A stretch of DNA of 64,000 nt from an uncultured Bacteroidales bacterium (GCA_902779315.1 CACZBC010000006.1:1-64000); one strand, 5' to 3'. Positions 8,862 through 17,921 are shown, numbered from the stretch's first letter. A program made the numbers and translations. Notes: generated from the sequence alone by a model not told the origin.

Positions 8862-9722
8862 TCACTCCAGGTACTTGCTGAAGAAAGACCAAATCTCTTC
8901 GCCAGTATCGATGTCGTTTTCGAACCAGCTGTGAGAGCCGTTCGTCACTTCGTAGAGCCAAACTTCGCAGCCTGTTGGCCCGCCTGTGTATTTGTGCTTG
9001 ATGATGCTTCTGCCACTCTTTTTGTCCATACTCTCCACCCGTTCCGTCTGTTCAAACTCGTTTTTGTTCTTGGCTATCCAATAGCCGATGGCAATGGGAA
9101 CAGACATATATGCTCCCCATCCGCCTTTGTTCTCCAGATCGCCGTTCCATTCGGAGGTGTGATCGGCTGTACCATGTATCTCGAACAAGGGCATAGGCCT
9201 TGGCGCGTCCATCGTACGATAAATCCACTCCATCGTCAGACCAGAAACGGGAGCAACGGCTTTGAAGGTCTTCTGCTTGCTGAACGCCGTCAGATAGCAC
9301 ATCTCGCCACCATTCGACATGCCTGTCATAAAGGTGTTCTTTTGGCTCAAGCCATATTTCTTTTGCACATATTTGGCCAGCTTTTCCATGCATGCCACTT
9401 CATCGACCTGCCACCCTTCCTGAAAGGGATAGCCGACGTTCCACGAGGGGTTGCCCTTGGGGTCCTTCCATCCATGAGGAATGCAGATGGCGAACTTATG
9501 CTTTTCTGCGGCTTTGTTCATCCAGCTCTTCTTCTGACCAGGATTACCATAGCCATGCAGAACAAACACCAACGGAGCATCTTTCTGTATTCCATCCGGT
9601 TTATACATCCAGAATCGGCGTATTTGTCCCATTATCTTCAGGGAATCCAAAACGGGCTCAGCTGCCTCCAGATAAGCTGTTAGCGACATTATGGCCGCCA
9701 AAGCAAACAACGTCTTTTTCAT
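8862..9722 (-). CDS. Secreted alpha/beta-hydrolase (polyhydroxybutyrate depolymerase/feruloyl-esterase type)
   Basis: A 286-residue protein with a signal peptide (MKKTLFALAAIMSLTAYLEA), then an esterase fold of the LpqC/CE1-like group. The oxyanion region is LVFVLHGYGNPG at 51-62, and the nucleophile elbow GMSNGGE puts Ser136 as catalytic. A GTADHTSEWNGD block near 200 offers the acid and SHSWFEN near 270 the His. Substrate is unknown: carbohydrate esters are plausible given the glycosidases nearby. Its start overlaps the stop of the PHP gene by four bases (ATGA), making it the last gene of the leftward dapB operon. It converges on the QueG-like gene with 43 bp between. Confidence 0.88.
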   Translation of the reverse strand: MKKTLFALAAIMSLTAYLEAAEPVLDSLKIMGQIRRFWMYKPDGIQKDAPLVFVLHGYGNPGQKKSWMNKAAEKHKFAICIPHGWKDPKGNPSWNVGYPFQEGWQVDEVACMEKLAKYVQKKYGLSQKNTFMTGMSNGGEMCYLTAFSKQKTFKAVAPVSGLTMEWIYRTMDAPRPMPLFEIHGTADHTSEWNGDLENKGGWGAYMSVPIAIGYWIAKNKNEFEQTERVESMDKKSGRSIIKHKYTGGPTGCEVWLYEVTNGSHSWFENDIDTGEEIWSFFSKYLE

Positions 9723-10441
9723 TGTATATTAATGTATTTAAGGAATCTTTCGGGTTCGTAGTTCATGATGAGTTTGTCGGGGAACTCTGTCTCTTGCAAG
9801 AGTGGCCAAATGAAGCCAAAATCGCCAATGGCGTAGCTTATGTGGGCATCACTACCGAGCACAACTGGCACCTCGTATTTCTTGCAAAGACGCAATATCT
9901 CGAGGTTGTTTTTGAGGGCGCTTTCTTTGTTGCGACGAGGATTGAGGCTGCTATTGTTGATTTCGAGCAAGGTCTTCGATTCTTTTGCCGCCAAGACGAT
10001 AGGCTCGAACAAAAGTTCTGCAGTACCATCACCTGGATGCGTGATGATTTGTGTCCAAGGATTACGGATGGCATTTATCATGCCCTGAGTATTCTCCTCG
10101 ATGGTTCCACCTTCCCAGCACAAAAGATGAATACCGGCTATGCGGATGTCGAGTTTCTTGTAGTAGAACTCATCGAGGTCGAGTGTGCCTTTCGTATCCA
10201 AGATGTTAAGCTCAGCTCCAAGCAGGAGTCGCAGGTTGCCCATCTGTCGTGGGACGACATGTAGGTTGCGGAAATAGATGGGATTGCAAGTGCCAGGGAT
10301 ACCTGGTGCATGTTCTGTGATGCCAAGAATGTCAAGATTCTTCTGTTGGGCAGCAACTACCATCTCCTGCAAGCTGCTGTAAGCATGTCCACTCATGATG
10401 GTGTGCGTGTGGACGTCAAGTGATATCTTCTTCATCTTCAA
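9719..10441 (-). CDS. PHP-domain metal-dependent phosphatase (YcdX type)
   Basis: A 240-residue single-domain PHP protein. The His/Asp ligands of the trinuclear metal site are visible: DVHTHT at 9-14, SGHAYS, ITEHAPG near 41-47, LGAELNI near 73-79, HPGDG near 136 and GSDAHI near 198. The family hydrolyses phosphate esters; the substrate is unknown. Its 5' end overlaps the preceding pseudouridine synthase by 26 bp and its 3' end overlaps the esterase by 4 bp. Met3 is an alternative start. Confidence 0.9.
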   Translation of the reverse strand: MKMKKISLDVHTHTIMSGHAYSSLQEMVVAAQQKNLDILGITEHAPGIPGTCNPIYFRNLHVVPRQMGNLRLLLGAELNILDTKGTLDLDEFYYKKLDIRIAGIHLLCWEGGTIEENTQGMINAIRNPWTQIITHPGDGTAELLFEPIVLAAKESKTLLEINNSSLNPRRNKESALKNNLEILRLCKKYEVPVVLGSDAHISYAIGDFGFIWPLLQETEFPDKLIMNYEPERFLKYINIQ

Positions 10442-11999
10442 ATGTTATTCCTTCTAAAGTAATACTATAAGCATGAAGCATCAGTCTTTCGCCTGGCTTT
10501 CCATAGAGTCTATCGCCAACAATGGGATTGTTAAGTCCCTGAGGATGAGCACAATGCACACGAAGTTGGTGAGTGCGGCCTGTTATGGGATGAAGTTCGA
10601 GCAAAGCATGGCCCTCAATGTTTGTCAAGACTTTGTAACGCGTTTCGGCTGTTTTACCATGTTTCCAGTCGACTATTTGTCGAGGACGATCATCGAAATC
10701 AGGGCGCAGAGGAAGGCTGATGATGCCCTCTTGTTCAAGAGGCATCTCCCTTTCGAGCAAGGCATGATAGACTTTGTGTATGCAGCGATGTAGGAAGAGG
10801 TCCTGCAGTTCGTGGTACTTCTCTTCGGTCAAAGCTATGAGCATCAAGCCACTTGTATCCATATCGAGACGGTGCACGATAAGTGGCCCTTTTGCCGATG
10901 GAATGGCGGTTTTTATTGCATCTTGCACATTTGGGAGTTCGTCTTTGCCTGGCACAGAAAGCATTCTTGCAGGCTTACTCACTATAGCTATCGTCTCATC
11001 CTGATAGATAATGCGTAACTGTGAAAGTAGTTTCTCCTGATCCGCAAGCAAAGGATTGGGTTCCACATCAAGGCCAACAAGCATATGGCGAAGGATAGGA
11101 CGGCATTTACTGTTGCAAGCAGGATAGAAGTGGCCATCGTGTCTTATTTCATCAACTGGCGAAGCTCCCACCCAAAATTCGGCCATACAAAGTGGCTGCA
11201 ATTCTTCCCTATATGCCGCTTGAAGCAGCCTTGGTGCACAACACTCTCCTGCTCCGGAGGGTGGAATGGCTGGAGAAAAGAGTTCGAGCAAAGACTTATT
11301 CTCGCCTTGAGCATTGAGGAACGTAAACTGACGGAATAACCACTGCTGCAAAGCTATGCTTCGTTCGTGTCTCTCTTGCTGTAATCGTTCTATTTGCTCT
11401 TGTTTTTCCCGAAGCGAGGTTTCATCCTCAAAGACACGTTGTTCCCAATCTTTCTTCAAACGACGGAACTCTGCCTTTTGGAATTGACTCTCTTTAACAA
11501 GATCTTGCTCATTTTTGCCCATTTCATCGAAGGAATTCGACTTTCGTAGAGCATCTCGTTCTGCCTTGCTTTGTTGCATAAACATCCTGTAGGCGGCAAG
11601 TTCTTCGTCCATTTTCTTTCGCAAAGAAGAAGGCTGAAGCGAGTCTTGAAGAACTGTAATTTCCTTATTGATGTTGCTGATGGCAGCCTCTTCCTCTTGG
11701 AAATAACAACCTGGAGCCATGAGGTCGAAGACTGGCGGAACGAAGTATTCATGCTGCGTTTTGCCATTGAGCGTACCAGAAAAGGCAGCAAGGAAACCTC
11801 CTTCCACAACCAGCACACCAAACATTTTGCCTTTAGAGAGTTCTTCGTGCCATTCCGAGTGTAGGGAAAGATACTGACGTAGCTCGTTTGTCGCAGCAAC
11901 ACAAAGCGGATGGGGCTCGTAGCAGAAAGGATAAGTGAACTGTTTTGGAGCAGCAACATCCTTAACGTAGGTTGGAAGAGGATGCAAAGTTACAGCCAT
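10416..11999 (-). CDS. RluA-family RNA pseudouridine synthase with long N-terminal extension
   Basis: A 527-residue protein that isomerises uridine in rRNA or tRNA. The catalytic domain occupies about residues 325-525: IVHRLDMDTSGLML carries the catalytic Asp, and later come HRCIHKVYHALLE and HPITGRTHQLRVH. The first 320 residues are an extension seen in some Bacteroidetes and gammaproteobacterial members: a region with FGVLVVEGG, a charged coiled coil at about 110-220, then a Cys-containing block (GECCAPRLLQ and FYPACNSKCRPILRHML) that may bind zinc. The target base cannot be predicted. It overlaps the WbqC gene by 10 bp and the PHP gene by 26 bp. Confidence 0.9.
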   Translation of the reverse strand: MAVTLHPLPTYVKDVAAPKQFTYPFCYEPHPLCVAATNELRQYLSLHSEWHEELSKGKMFGVLVVEGGFLAAFSGTLNGKTQHEYFVPPVFDLMAPGCYFQEEEAAISNINKEITVLQDSLQPSSLRKKMDEELAAYRMFMQQSKAERDALRKSNSFDEMGKNEQDLVKESQFQKAEFRRLKKDWEQRVFEDETSLREKQEQIERLQQERHERSIALQQWLFRQFTFLNAQGENKSLLELFSPAIPPSGAGECCAPRLLQAAYREELQPLCMAEFWVGASPVDEIRHDGHFYPACNSKCRPILRHMLVGLDVEPNPLLADQEKLLSQLRIIYQDETIAIVSKPARMLSVPGKDELPNVQDAIKTAIPSAKGPLIVHRLDMDTSGLMLIALTEEKYHELQDLFLHRCIHKVYHALLEREMPLEQEGIISLPLRPDFDDRPRQIVDWKHGKTAETRYKVLTNIEGHALLELHPITGRTHQLRVHCAHPQGLNNPIVGDRLYGKPGERLMLHAYSITLEGITFEDEEDIT

Positions 12000-12547
12000 A
12001 AAACGCCCTCCGGTCCTTGGTTAAAGAGCAAATCGACGATGCTGAGCTCAGGCAGAAAACCGCGCTTCTGTGCAAAGATTTGGTAGTAAGGTCGCGCCTC
12101 GAAGTTTGGTAACTGAGCGAAAGCATCTCCTTCATAGATGGCAGTTCTGCTGACGGGCTTTTCAATGTCGAGCAAAGAGGCGACCATAGCTATTAGTTCT
12201 TCGTTGAAGTCTACGAGGAACTCCCACTTCTTTTCATAAAAAGGAGCGAAGTCATCGGCATAATACTCGAAGAAAGGTGATTGCCTGTAACTGCTCTCAA
12301 GGGCGATCCAATGTTGATGACGCCAGTTTCCGTGGTCGCTGATACGAATGTCCCTCATCATCGTCTTGCCTTCTGTCTTCACAACAGGAATGGTGAGGGC
12401 AAGCGGACCATTAGGGCTGTCTATCCAGCAACGATTGCGAAGTGTCTGCTTCGTGAAATGGTCGCAAACCTCGAGCCGTACTTCATCAGCACGATAGTAA
12501 GCACTATAGTGCGAAATTGGCGCGAGATAACAACATGGAAGGAGCAC
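11990..12547 (-). CDS. WbqC-like family protein
   Basis: A 185-residue soluble protein matching the WbqC-like family, named for genes in O-antigen clusters but of unproven chemistry. Recognisable blocks are YLAPISHYSAYY at 7-18, LRNRCWIDSPNGPLALTIPV, the HQHWIALESSYRQSPFFEYY-type central segment, and LLFNQGPEGVLWL at the end. In Bacteroidales it commonly sits next to lepB, as here (12 bp gap). It overlaps the pseudouridine synthase start by 10 bp. Function remains unknown. Confidence 0.85.
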   Translation of the reverse strand: MLLPCCYLAPISHYSAYYRADEVRLEVCDHFTKQTLRNRCWIDSPNGPLALTIPVVKTEGKTMMRDIRISDHGNWRHQHWIALESSYRQSPFFEYYADDFAPFYEKKWEFLVDFNEELIAMVASLLDIEKPVSRTAIYEGDAFAQLPNFEARPYYQIFAQKRGFLPELSIVDLLFNQGPEGVLWL

Positions 12548-12559
12548 GACTTAGAGGCT

Positions 12560-14008
12560 CTACTTTATGTTATCGACAAGCGAAAACAGACGATTCCATC
12601 GAATGTGATGACCGCTGAACCACGCTCTGTCTGCGTCTGTGCTCAACCAGATAAAGAGGGGTTTGCCCACGATGTGGTCTTCTGGGACGAAGCCCCAATA
12701 GCGAGAGTCGGCAGAACAATGGCGATTGTCGCCCTGCATCCAGTAATAGTCCATCTGGAAGGTGTATTCCGTAGCTTTCTGTCCGTTGATGAGAATGTCG
12801 CCTTCGTCAGTTATCTTCAGGTCGTTGCCCTCATAAATACGAATGGGACGCTCGTAGATGGCGATGTTGTCCAACGTCAGCTTGATGCTTTCGCCCTTCT
12901 TGGGAATCCAAATTGGGCCGTAGTTGTCTTGTGTCCAACCTGTATAAGCATTCTGCGGATACAGCCCCAAGTCGCGACTCTCAATGGGAGTGATGCTTTC
13001 CACATATTCTGTATGAGCCTCCAGAGCCTTCTTTGCTTCGGCAGTCAAGGGAATCTCGCCTGTCTGGTACATTTCCTTGACATCCTTCACACTCAGGCCG
13101 AGTTCATAGATGAGGTCTTCTGGGAGATAGCTCGTCTTGAGTTCAACGTGGTAATTGAACTGCACATTCTTGGGCACGGGGTTCTCCTTGCCATCCAGAT
13201 AGACAACCTTATCCCGTATCTCGAGCGTTTGTCCTGGGAGACCGATACAACGCTTCACATAGTTCTCACGACGGTCAACAGGACGCCAACTTACTTCACC
13301 ATACTCTTGCGAATTGAGGCGAACATATTGGCGACCCAACTCGTAGATGCGATTGAAGTACTGACGCTGTTCCTGCTTTGTCATATTCCCGAGCTGAGGC
13401 TGAGTGCCTGTCTGTTGCTGGTAGAGTCCTGCACCAAATCCGTAGCACATGGCATAGTATTCGGTTTGGTATCTGATGTCGCTGACGATGGTGTCACCTG
13501 CGGGATAGTTGAAGACGACGATATCGTTGAGCTGGACTGGTTTGGGAGTCACTCTCTTGTACTTCCATTGTGGCCACTCGATGTAGCTCTTGCCGCCAAA
13601 GGGAAGTGTGTGCTGGCAGAGAGGCATGTGAAGCGGCGTCTGAGGCACTCTGGGGCCATAGCTCATCTTGCTTACGAGAAGATAGTCGCCTACAAGCAGG
13701 CTTTTCTCCAAAGAGCTCGATGGAATGGTGTAGTTCTGGAAGAAGTAGATATTGACGAAGTAAACGGCTACGAGAGCAAAGACGATTGCATCGACCCAGC
13801 TCATCAAAGTCCTTACTACAGGGTTCTCCGCTTCCTTCCACCAAGTCCAGGGAATGCGCTTTGTGATGTAGGCATCGAAGATGAAAGGCACGATGATGAG
13901 TCCCCACCAAGCATCTACCCAATAGAGGAAAGCAACATAGAGGGCGATGGCAATGAGGCCTTTTGCCCAGTCTTTTGCAGTTGGCTGATATTTTTTCTTT
14001 TTGGTCAT
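12560..14008 (-). CDS. lepB: Signal peptidase I (long Bacteroidales type)
   Basis: Cleaves N-terminal signal peptides at the periplasmic face of the inner membrane. It has 482 residues, much longer than the E. coli enzyme (324). Hydrophobic segments lie at about 15-50 and 68-90. Box B reads YTIPSSSLEKSLL, giving Ser99 as nucleophile; the residue after it is Leu where Met is usual. The general base is Lys252 in RENYVKRCIGLPGQ. The late box QGDNRHCSADSRYWGFVP is intact. A large insertion of about 100 residues separates Ser and Lys, and another lies before the last box; both are common in this group. It sits six bases after dapB and is co-transcribed with it. Confidence 0.95.
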   Translation of the reverse strand: MTKKKKYQPTAKDWAKGLIAIALYVAFLYWVDAWWGLIIVPFIFDAYITKRIPWTWWKEAENPVVRTLMSWVDAIVFALVAVYFVNIYFFQNYTIPSSSLEKSLLVGDYLLVSKMSYGPRVPQTPLHMPLCQHTLPFGGKSYIEWPQWKYKRVTPKPVQLNDIVVFNYPAGDTIVSDIRYQTEYYAMCYGFGAGLYQQQTGTQPQLGNMTKQEQRQYFNRIYELGRQYVRLNSQEYGEVSWRPVDRRENYVKRCIGLPGQTLEIRDKVVYLDGKENPVPKNVQFNYHVELKTSYLPEDLIYELGLSVKDVKEMYQTGEIPLTAEAKKALEAHTEYVESITPIESRDLGLYPQNAYTGWTQDNYGPIWIPKKGESIKLTLDNIAIYERPIRIYEGNDLKITDEGDILINGQKATEYTFQMDYYWMQGDNRHCSADSRYWGFVPEDHIVGKPLFIWLSTDADRAWFSGHHIRWNRLFSLVDNIK

Positions 14009-14014
14009 AATATG

Positions 14015-14728
14015 TTAGAACTTGAATAAATCGGACATAGTGAGCAGACCGTTGTGCTCCTTCGTGTATTCTGCGGCAAGGACTGCGCCAAGAGCGAAGC
14101 CCCTGCGACTGTGTGCGTCGTGGGTGATGGTTATCATATCTTCTGGCGAATCATAGGTAATGGAGTGAATGCCAGGCACTTCCTTTCTGCGGATATCATC
14201 GATGCGAAGCACACCTTCCTTAGTCTCATGAAGTCCCCAACGCTCTTTGCGATCCAGATTCTCCACGATTTGTTCTGCCAAAGTGATGGCTGTTCCTGAT
14301 GGGGCATCGAGTTTGTGGACATGATGTGTCTCGACGATATTGACGTCATATTGTTCGAAACCGTTCATTATCTTTGCCAGAAACGTGTTGACAGCACCAA
14401 AGATAGCGACTCCCACGCTGAAGTTCGAGGCCCAGAAGAGCGTTTTGCCTGCCTCGCAAGCCTGCTTCACATCGTCGCCATGTTCCTTCATCCAACCTGT
14501 ACTTCCGCTGACGACTTTCACTCCGGCCTTCCAGGCTTTGAGGTAGTTGTCGTATGCCGTCCAAGGTGTCGTGAATTCGATGGCGACATCGGCACTGGCG
14601 AAGGCTGGACTTTCGAAGTCCTGCTGATTGTCGATGTCAATGATGCTCACGATTTCGTGACCTCTGCTGACGGCTATTTCCTCTATCATACGGCCCATCT
14701 TGCCGTACCCTATCAGTGCTATTTTCAT
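14015..14728 (-). CDS. dapB: 4-hydroxy-tetrahydrodipicolinate reductase
   Basis: Reduces the cyclic product of DapA with NAD(P)H on the lysine and diaminopimelate pathway. The 237 residues are slightly short but complete: a Rossmann N-terminus GYGKMGRMI at 7-15, FTTPWTA, GSTGW, SNFSVGV near 112, the catalytic block VETHHVHKLDAPSGTA near 139-154 (His pair and Lys), and a C-terminal strand returning to AAEYT. First gene of the leftward dapB-lepB-wbqC operon, with a -7 box 23 bp upstream. Confidence 0.95.
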   Translation of the reverse strand: MKIALIGYGKMGRMIEEIAVSRGHEIVSIIDIDNQQDFESPAFASADVAIEFTTPWTAYDNYLKAWKAGVKVVSGSTGWMKEHGDDVKQACEAGKTLFWASNFSVGVAIFGAVNTFLAKIMNGFEQYDVNIVETHHVHKLDAPSGTAITLAEQIVENLDRKERWGLHETKEGVLRIDDIRRKEVPGIHSITYDSPEDMITITHDAHSRRGFALGAVLAAEYTKEHNGLLTMSDLFKF

Positions 14729-14750
14729 ACGTTACCCAATAATTTTCGTG

Positions 14751-14758
14751 CAAAAGTA
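14751..14758 (-). promoter_or_regulatory. -7 box of the dapB operon
   Basis: The minus strand reads TACTTTTG here, 23 bp upstream of the dapB start. No TTTG was found at the matching -33 spacing. Confidence 0.6.
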
Positions 14759-14780
14759 CTGCTTTTTGCGCGATTTTGCG

Positions 14781-14788
14781 TACTTTTG
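14781..14788 (+). promoter_or_regulatory. -7 box of the DUF2851 gene
   Basis: TACTTTTG 35 bp upstream of the start codon, divergent from the dapB -7 box. No good -33 element. Confidence 0.6.
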
Positions 14789-14822
14789 TTTCACAAAATA
14801 AGTTAACGGAGCCAAAATAAGT

Positions 14823-16100
14823 ATGGAACGACTGCTCCACTATGTCTGGAAGCACAAGATATTGCCTCTGAAACCGCTTACAACTGAAAAAGGGCAAGAG
14901 GTGGAGGTTATCGATCCCGGTTTGCACAATCACAATCAGGGTCCCGACTTCTTCAACGCAAAGATTCGTCTGGATGGGACAGTTTGGGCGGGCAATGTTG
15001 AGGTGCATCTTCGCTCGTCGGATTGGTACAGGCACAGTCACAACTGCGATCCAGCCTACAACAGCGTCATCCTTCACGTTGTGGGAGAGATTGACGGAGA
15101 GGTGAAGACAGAGGAAGGGAAGACACTTCCGCAGGTCCAGCTCGACATTCCTGAGAGCATTCGACTGGGTTACGAAGAGCTTTGCCGGACTGAGGATTAT
15201 CCACGTTGTCACAGCATAATTTCCTCGATTCCATCGGTAAAATCGCATCAGTGGATGGATGCTTTGCTCGTGGAAAGGCTGAAGGAAAGATCGGAAAAAG
15301 TGGCCGAAAGAGCTGAGAGGACTGGAGGCGATTGGGAACGCGCCACTTTCGTGACCCTCAGCAGGAGTTTCGGCTTTGGTCTGAATGGTGATGCCTTCGA
15401 GCGTTGGGCCATGCGAATCCCACTCTCGTCTGCAGGGAAACATCGCGACAACCTGTTCCAGATCGAGGCTCTCTTCCTGGGAATGGCTGGTCTCATCGAA
15501 GATGTTGAGCCCCAGAAAAGCAGTCAGGAGGTCAAACTCCTCCAGCAGGAATTCGAGTTCCTGAAGCACAAATTCAGCCTTGCAGACTCGATGAAACGCG
15601 AGGATTGGCGTTTCCTGCGAACCCGCCCGAAGAACTTCCCCCACATACGAATCCTGCAAATAGCGGAGCTCTATCATAGTGGACGTGCACAGATGGGTAA
15701 GTTGCTGGAAGCCAAAAGCATAGATGAGTTGCAAGAATGCCTCGGAGTGAAGGGAATGACAGCAGCAAGCAGGAGGCTGCTCATCATCAATACGGTTGTG
15801 CCCCTACTGTTCGCTTATGGCCGACACATTAGTGATGAGAGCATCTGCCAGCGTTCCATCCGGCTTCTGGAGGAACTTCCAGCTGAGAACAATTACATTC
15901 TCCGGCAATGGAAAGAATGTGGCTTGGAGGTCAACTCAGCTGCTGACAGTCAGGCACTTATACAATTGAAGCGGCAATATTGCGACAGAACAGATTGCCT
16001 GAGATGCAGGTTCGGATACGAATACCTGAAAGGTAGTTCGCAAACGTCAAACGTGACAAATGCAAACGTCAAACGTGACAAACGCGAACACCTAACTTGA
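14823..16100 (+). CDS. DUF2851 family protein with repeat-derived C-terminus
   Basis: A 425-residue cytoplasmic protein of the Bacteroidetes DUF2851 family, of unknown function. Typical family blocks are HYVWKHKILP at 6-15, IDPGLHNHNQGPDFFNAKI near 34-52, GNVEVHLRSSDWYRH and VILHVVGEIDGEV. The C-terminal part has a CDRTDCLRCRFG Cys cluster near residues 389-400 that could bind metal. After GYEYL the last approximately 20 residues (from QTSNVTNANVKRD to the end) are encoded by three units of a 22-bp tandem array, so the gene reads into the repeat until a chance stop. The frame before this is normal. Confidence 0.88.
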   Translation: MERLLHYVWKHKILPLKPLTTEKGQEVEVIDPGLHNHNQGPDFFNAKIRLDGTVWAGNVEVHLRSSDWYRHSHNCDPAYNSVILHVVGEIDGEVKTEEGKTLPQVQLDIPESIRLGYEELCRTEDYPRCHSIISSIPSVKSHQWMDALLVERLKERSEKVAERAERTGGDWERATFVTLSRSFGFGLNGDAFERWAMRIPLSSAGKHRDNLFQIEALFLGMAGLIEDVEPQKSSQEVKLLQQEFEFLKHKFSLADSMKREDWRFLRTRPKNFPHIRILQIAELYHSGRAQMGKLLEAKSIDELQECLGVKGMTAASRRLLIINTVVPLLFAYGRHISDESICQRSIRLLEELPAENNYILRQWKECGLEVNSAADSQALIQLKRQYCDRTDCLRCRFGYEYLKGSSQTSNVTNANVKRDKREHLT

Positions 16101-16172
16101 CGATGGCAAACGTAACACTATACAATCGCAATCGTAACACTATACAAATGCAAACGTAACACTATACGATTT
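16041..16172 (-). repeat. 22-bp tandem array B (6 units)
   Basis: Six contiguous units (16041, 16063, 16085, 16107, 16129, 16151) in the reverse orientation. The first 60 bases code for the end of the DUF2851 protein; the rest fills the gap up to 16 bp before the thioesterase start codon. Read on the minus strand the order is three TATAGTGT-type units, one divergent unit (TTAGGTGT), then two CACGTTTG-type units. Confidence 0.92.
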
Positions 16173-16187
16173 AAAACGACTAAGGAA

Positions 16188-16595
16188 ATGAAATACGCAT
16201 ACGAACTGAAGATGAAGGTCCGCGACTATGAGTGCGATATGGAGGGAATCGTCAACAATGCTAATTATCAGCACTTTATGGAGCATACCCGGCACGAATT
16301 CCTGCTCGAGGTCGGCATCAGTTTTGCTGAGATGCTGGAGCAGAATATCGTGTCCGTAGTGGCGCGAATCACGATTGACTACAAGACGCCGCTCAGAAGT
16401 CGTGATGAGTTCCTCTCTTGCCTCAACATCAAGCAGGAAGGCATCCGTTATGTCTTCTACCAAGACATCTATCGCGCTTCCGATATGAAGCTGGCTGCGA
16501 AGGGAAAAGTCGATGTGGTTTGTCTCGTGGACGGCAAGCTGAGCCGTTGTCCTGAACTGGAAGAGAAACTGAAAGCCTACTATCCGGAAGTATGA
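16188..16595 (+). CDS. Acyl-CoA thioesterase (hot-dog fold, YbgC/4HBT type)
   Basis: A 135-residue cytoplasmic hydrolase of acyl-CoA thioesters. The N-terminal motif RDYECDMEGIVNNANYQHF at 12-30 corresponds to the YbgC/4-hydroxybenzoyl-CoA thioesterase active site; the usual catalytic Asp position reads D/C-D-M-E-G. The strand ARITIDYKTPLRSRDEF follows. Substrate unknown. The ATG comes shortly after AAGGAA and only 16 bp after array B, so any promoter would lie within the repeats; otherwise it is read from the DUF2851 promoter. It overlaps dprA by 4 bp. Confidence 0.9.
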   Translation: MKYAYELKMKVRDYECDMEGIVNNANYQHFMEHTRHEFLLEVGISFAEMLEQNIVSVVARITIDYKTPLRSRDEFLSCLNIKQEGIRYVFYQDIYRASDMKLAAKGKVDVVCLVDGKLSRCPELEEKLKAYYPEV

Positions 16596-17722
16596 CCGAC
16601 CAGGAGACGCTTTACATGATGGCTTTGACGCAGGTTCCCTCGCTCAGCCTGACGAACCTTCACTTGCTGGTCAAGGAGTTGGGTTCGGCTTCTGCCATTT
16701 ACGAAAACCGCAAGGATCTGAAGCAGGTTCTGCCTTCTGCATCCAAGAAATTTCTCGATGGAATGGGCAATTTTAGCACATTCATGAAGCGAGCCGAAGA
16801 GGAATTGAAGTTCTGCCAAAAGGGGAAAATCAAGTGTCTGGGACTGAACGATGAGGACTATCCCCAGCGACTCAAAGACTGTAATGATGCTCCCATTCTG
16901 CTCTACTATATGGGCTCGGCCAATCTCAATTCGCAGCACATCGTCAGTATGGTGGGGACGAGACAGATTACGAGCTACGGGAAAGACCTTTGCCACTCGT
17001 TTATCCGCGATTTGAAGCAGATTTGCCCAGATGCTTTGGTTGTGAGCGGATTGGCTTATGGAGTGGATGTGAATTGTCATCGGGCAGCTTTGGAAGAGGG
17101 TTTGGAGACTGTTGGCGTCCTTGCTCACGGGCTCGACCAGATCTATCCTCGTCATCATCGCGAGACTGCGAAACAGATGATTGCGCAAGGTGGCTTGCTG
17201 ACTGAGTTCATGTCTGGAACTGCGATAGACAAAAGGTTCTTCGTCCAGCGCAATCGTATCGTGGCGGGACTGTCGGATGCGGTCATCGTGGTGGAAAGCG
17301 CCACCAAGGGAGGTTCCCTCATCACAGCAGATATCGCCCTCAGCTATGACAGACCGGTCTGGGCTTTCCCCGGTCGCGTTCACGACAAATACTCGTCTGG
17401 TTGCAACAAACTCATCTTCGCGAATACTGCCACCCTGTTGACTGGAGCCGAAGATTTCTGCTTTTCTATGGGTTGGACAGACGATATCCAGCATCAGAAA
17501 CAACTCTCCGAAGGCATTCAGCAAGAGCTCTTCGCGGACGATTATACGGAAGAGGAACAGATTGTCCTACAGGCACTTATGAAGGACGACAGCAAGCAAA
17601 TCAATGTCCTCGCAGTGGAAACGAACATCCCGATTGGCGAACTCTCCAGCCTTCTCTTTTCGCTCGAGATGAAGGGTGCAGTTCAAATGCTCGTCGGAGG
17701 CAAGTACAAATTGCGCAGATAA
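16592..17722 (+). CDS. dprA: DNA-processing protein DprA
   Basis: Loads RecA on incoming single-stranded DNA during natural transformation. The 376 residues hold a helical N-terminal region (HhH-like, 10-60), the Rossmann-like DNA_processg_A domain with MVGTRQITSYG near 116-126, VVSGLAYGVDVNCHRAAL near 150, FFVQRNRIVAGLSD near 215 and ATKGGSLITADIAL near 233, and a C-terminal winged-helix region ending in VQMLVGGKYKLRR. All conserved blocks look intact. It starts within the stop of the thioesterase gene (ATGA). The HhH protein encoded at 28362-29276 could belong to the same DNA-uptake process. Confidence 0.96.
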   Translation: MTDQETLYMMALTQVPSLSLTNLHLLVKELGSASAIYENRKDLKQVLPSASKKFLDGMGNFSTFMKRAEEELKFCQKGKIKCLGLNDEDYPQRLKDCNDAPILLYYMGSANLNSQHIVSMVGTRQITSYGKDLCHSFIRDLKQICPDALVVSGLAYGVDVNCHRAALEEGLETVGVLAHGLDQIYPRHHRETAKQMIAQGGLLTEFMSGTAIDKRFFVQRNRIVAGLSDAVIVVESATKGGSLITADIALSYDRPVWAFPGRVHDKYSSGCNKLIFANTATLLTGAEDFCFSMGWTDDIQHQKQLSEGIQQELFADDYTEEEQIVLQALMKDDSKQINVLAVETNIPIGELSSLLFSLEMKGAVQMLVGGKYKLRR

Positions 17723-17819
17723 ACACCCACCGGGGCGACATTTAGGACAATAAAAGGAGATTTTGCACAATCCTGGTTTCAGGAAAAAGTGCAAAGTGGT
17801 GAAATTTTCCTATAAAAAG

Positions 17820-17850
17820 TTTGCAGATATGAAAATAATTCCTACCTTTG
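17820..17850 (+). promoter_or_regulatory. Promoter of greA
   Basis: TTTG at 17820-17823 and TACCTTTG at 17843-17850, 19 bp apart. The start codon lies 138 bp downstream, leaving an untranslated leader of roughly 130 bases. Confidence 0.75.
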
Positions 17851-17881
17851 CAAACGGCTAACATAAAAACAGGAAAGAGTC

Positions 17882-17921
17882 AAGGGTTCCAACTTAGGCA
17901 GTTGGGATTCTTCTTTTTTTT
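17882..17921 (+). terminator. Intrinsic terminator inside the greA leader
   Basis: A 13-bp stem (17882-17894 with 17900-17912, including CCAACT/AGTTGG and three G-U pairs) with a 5-base loop is followed by TTCTTTTTTTT. It sits between the promoter and the greA start, so part of the transcripts would end after about 65 bases. Confidence 0.75.

Noticed and set aside
12281..14029. Long plus-strand frame opposite lepB
   Set aside because: Antisense of lepB and wbqC with no recognisable domain, promoter or ribosome binding site.
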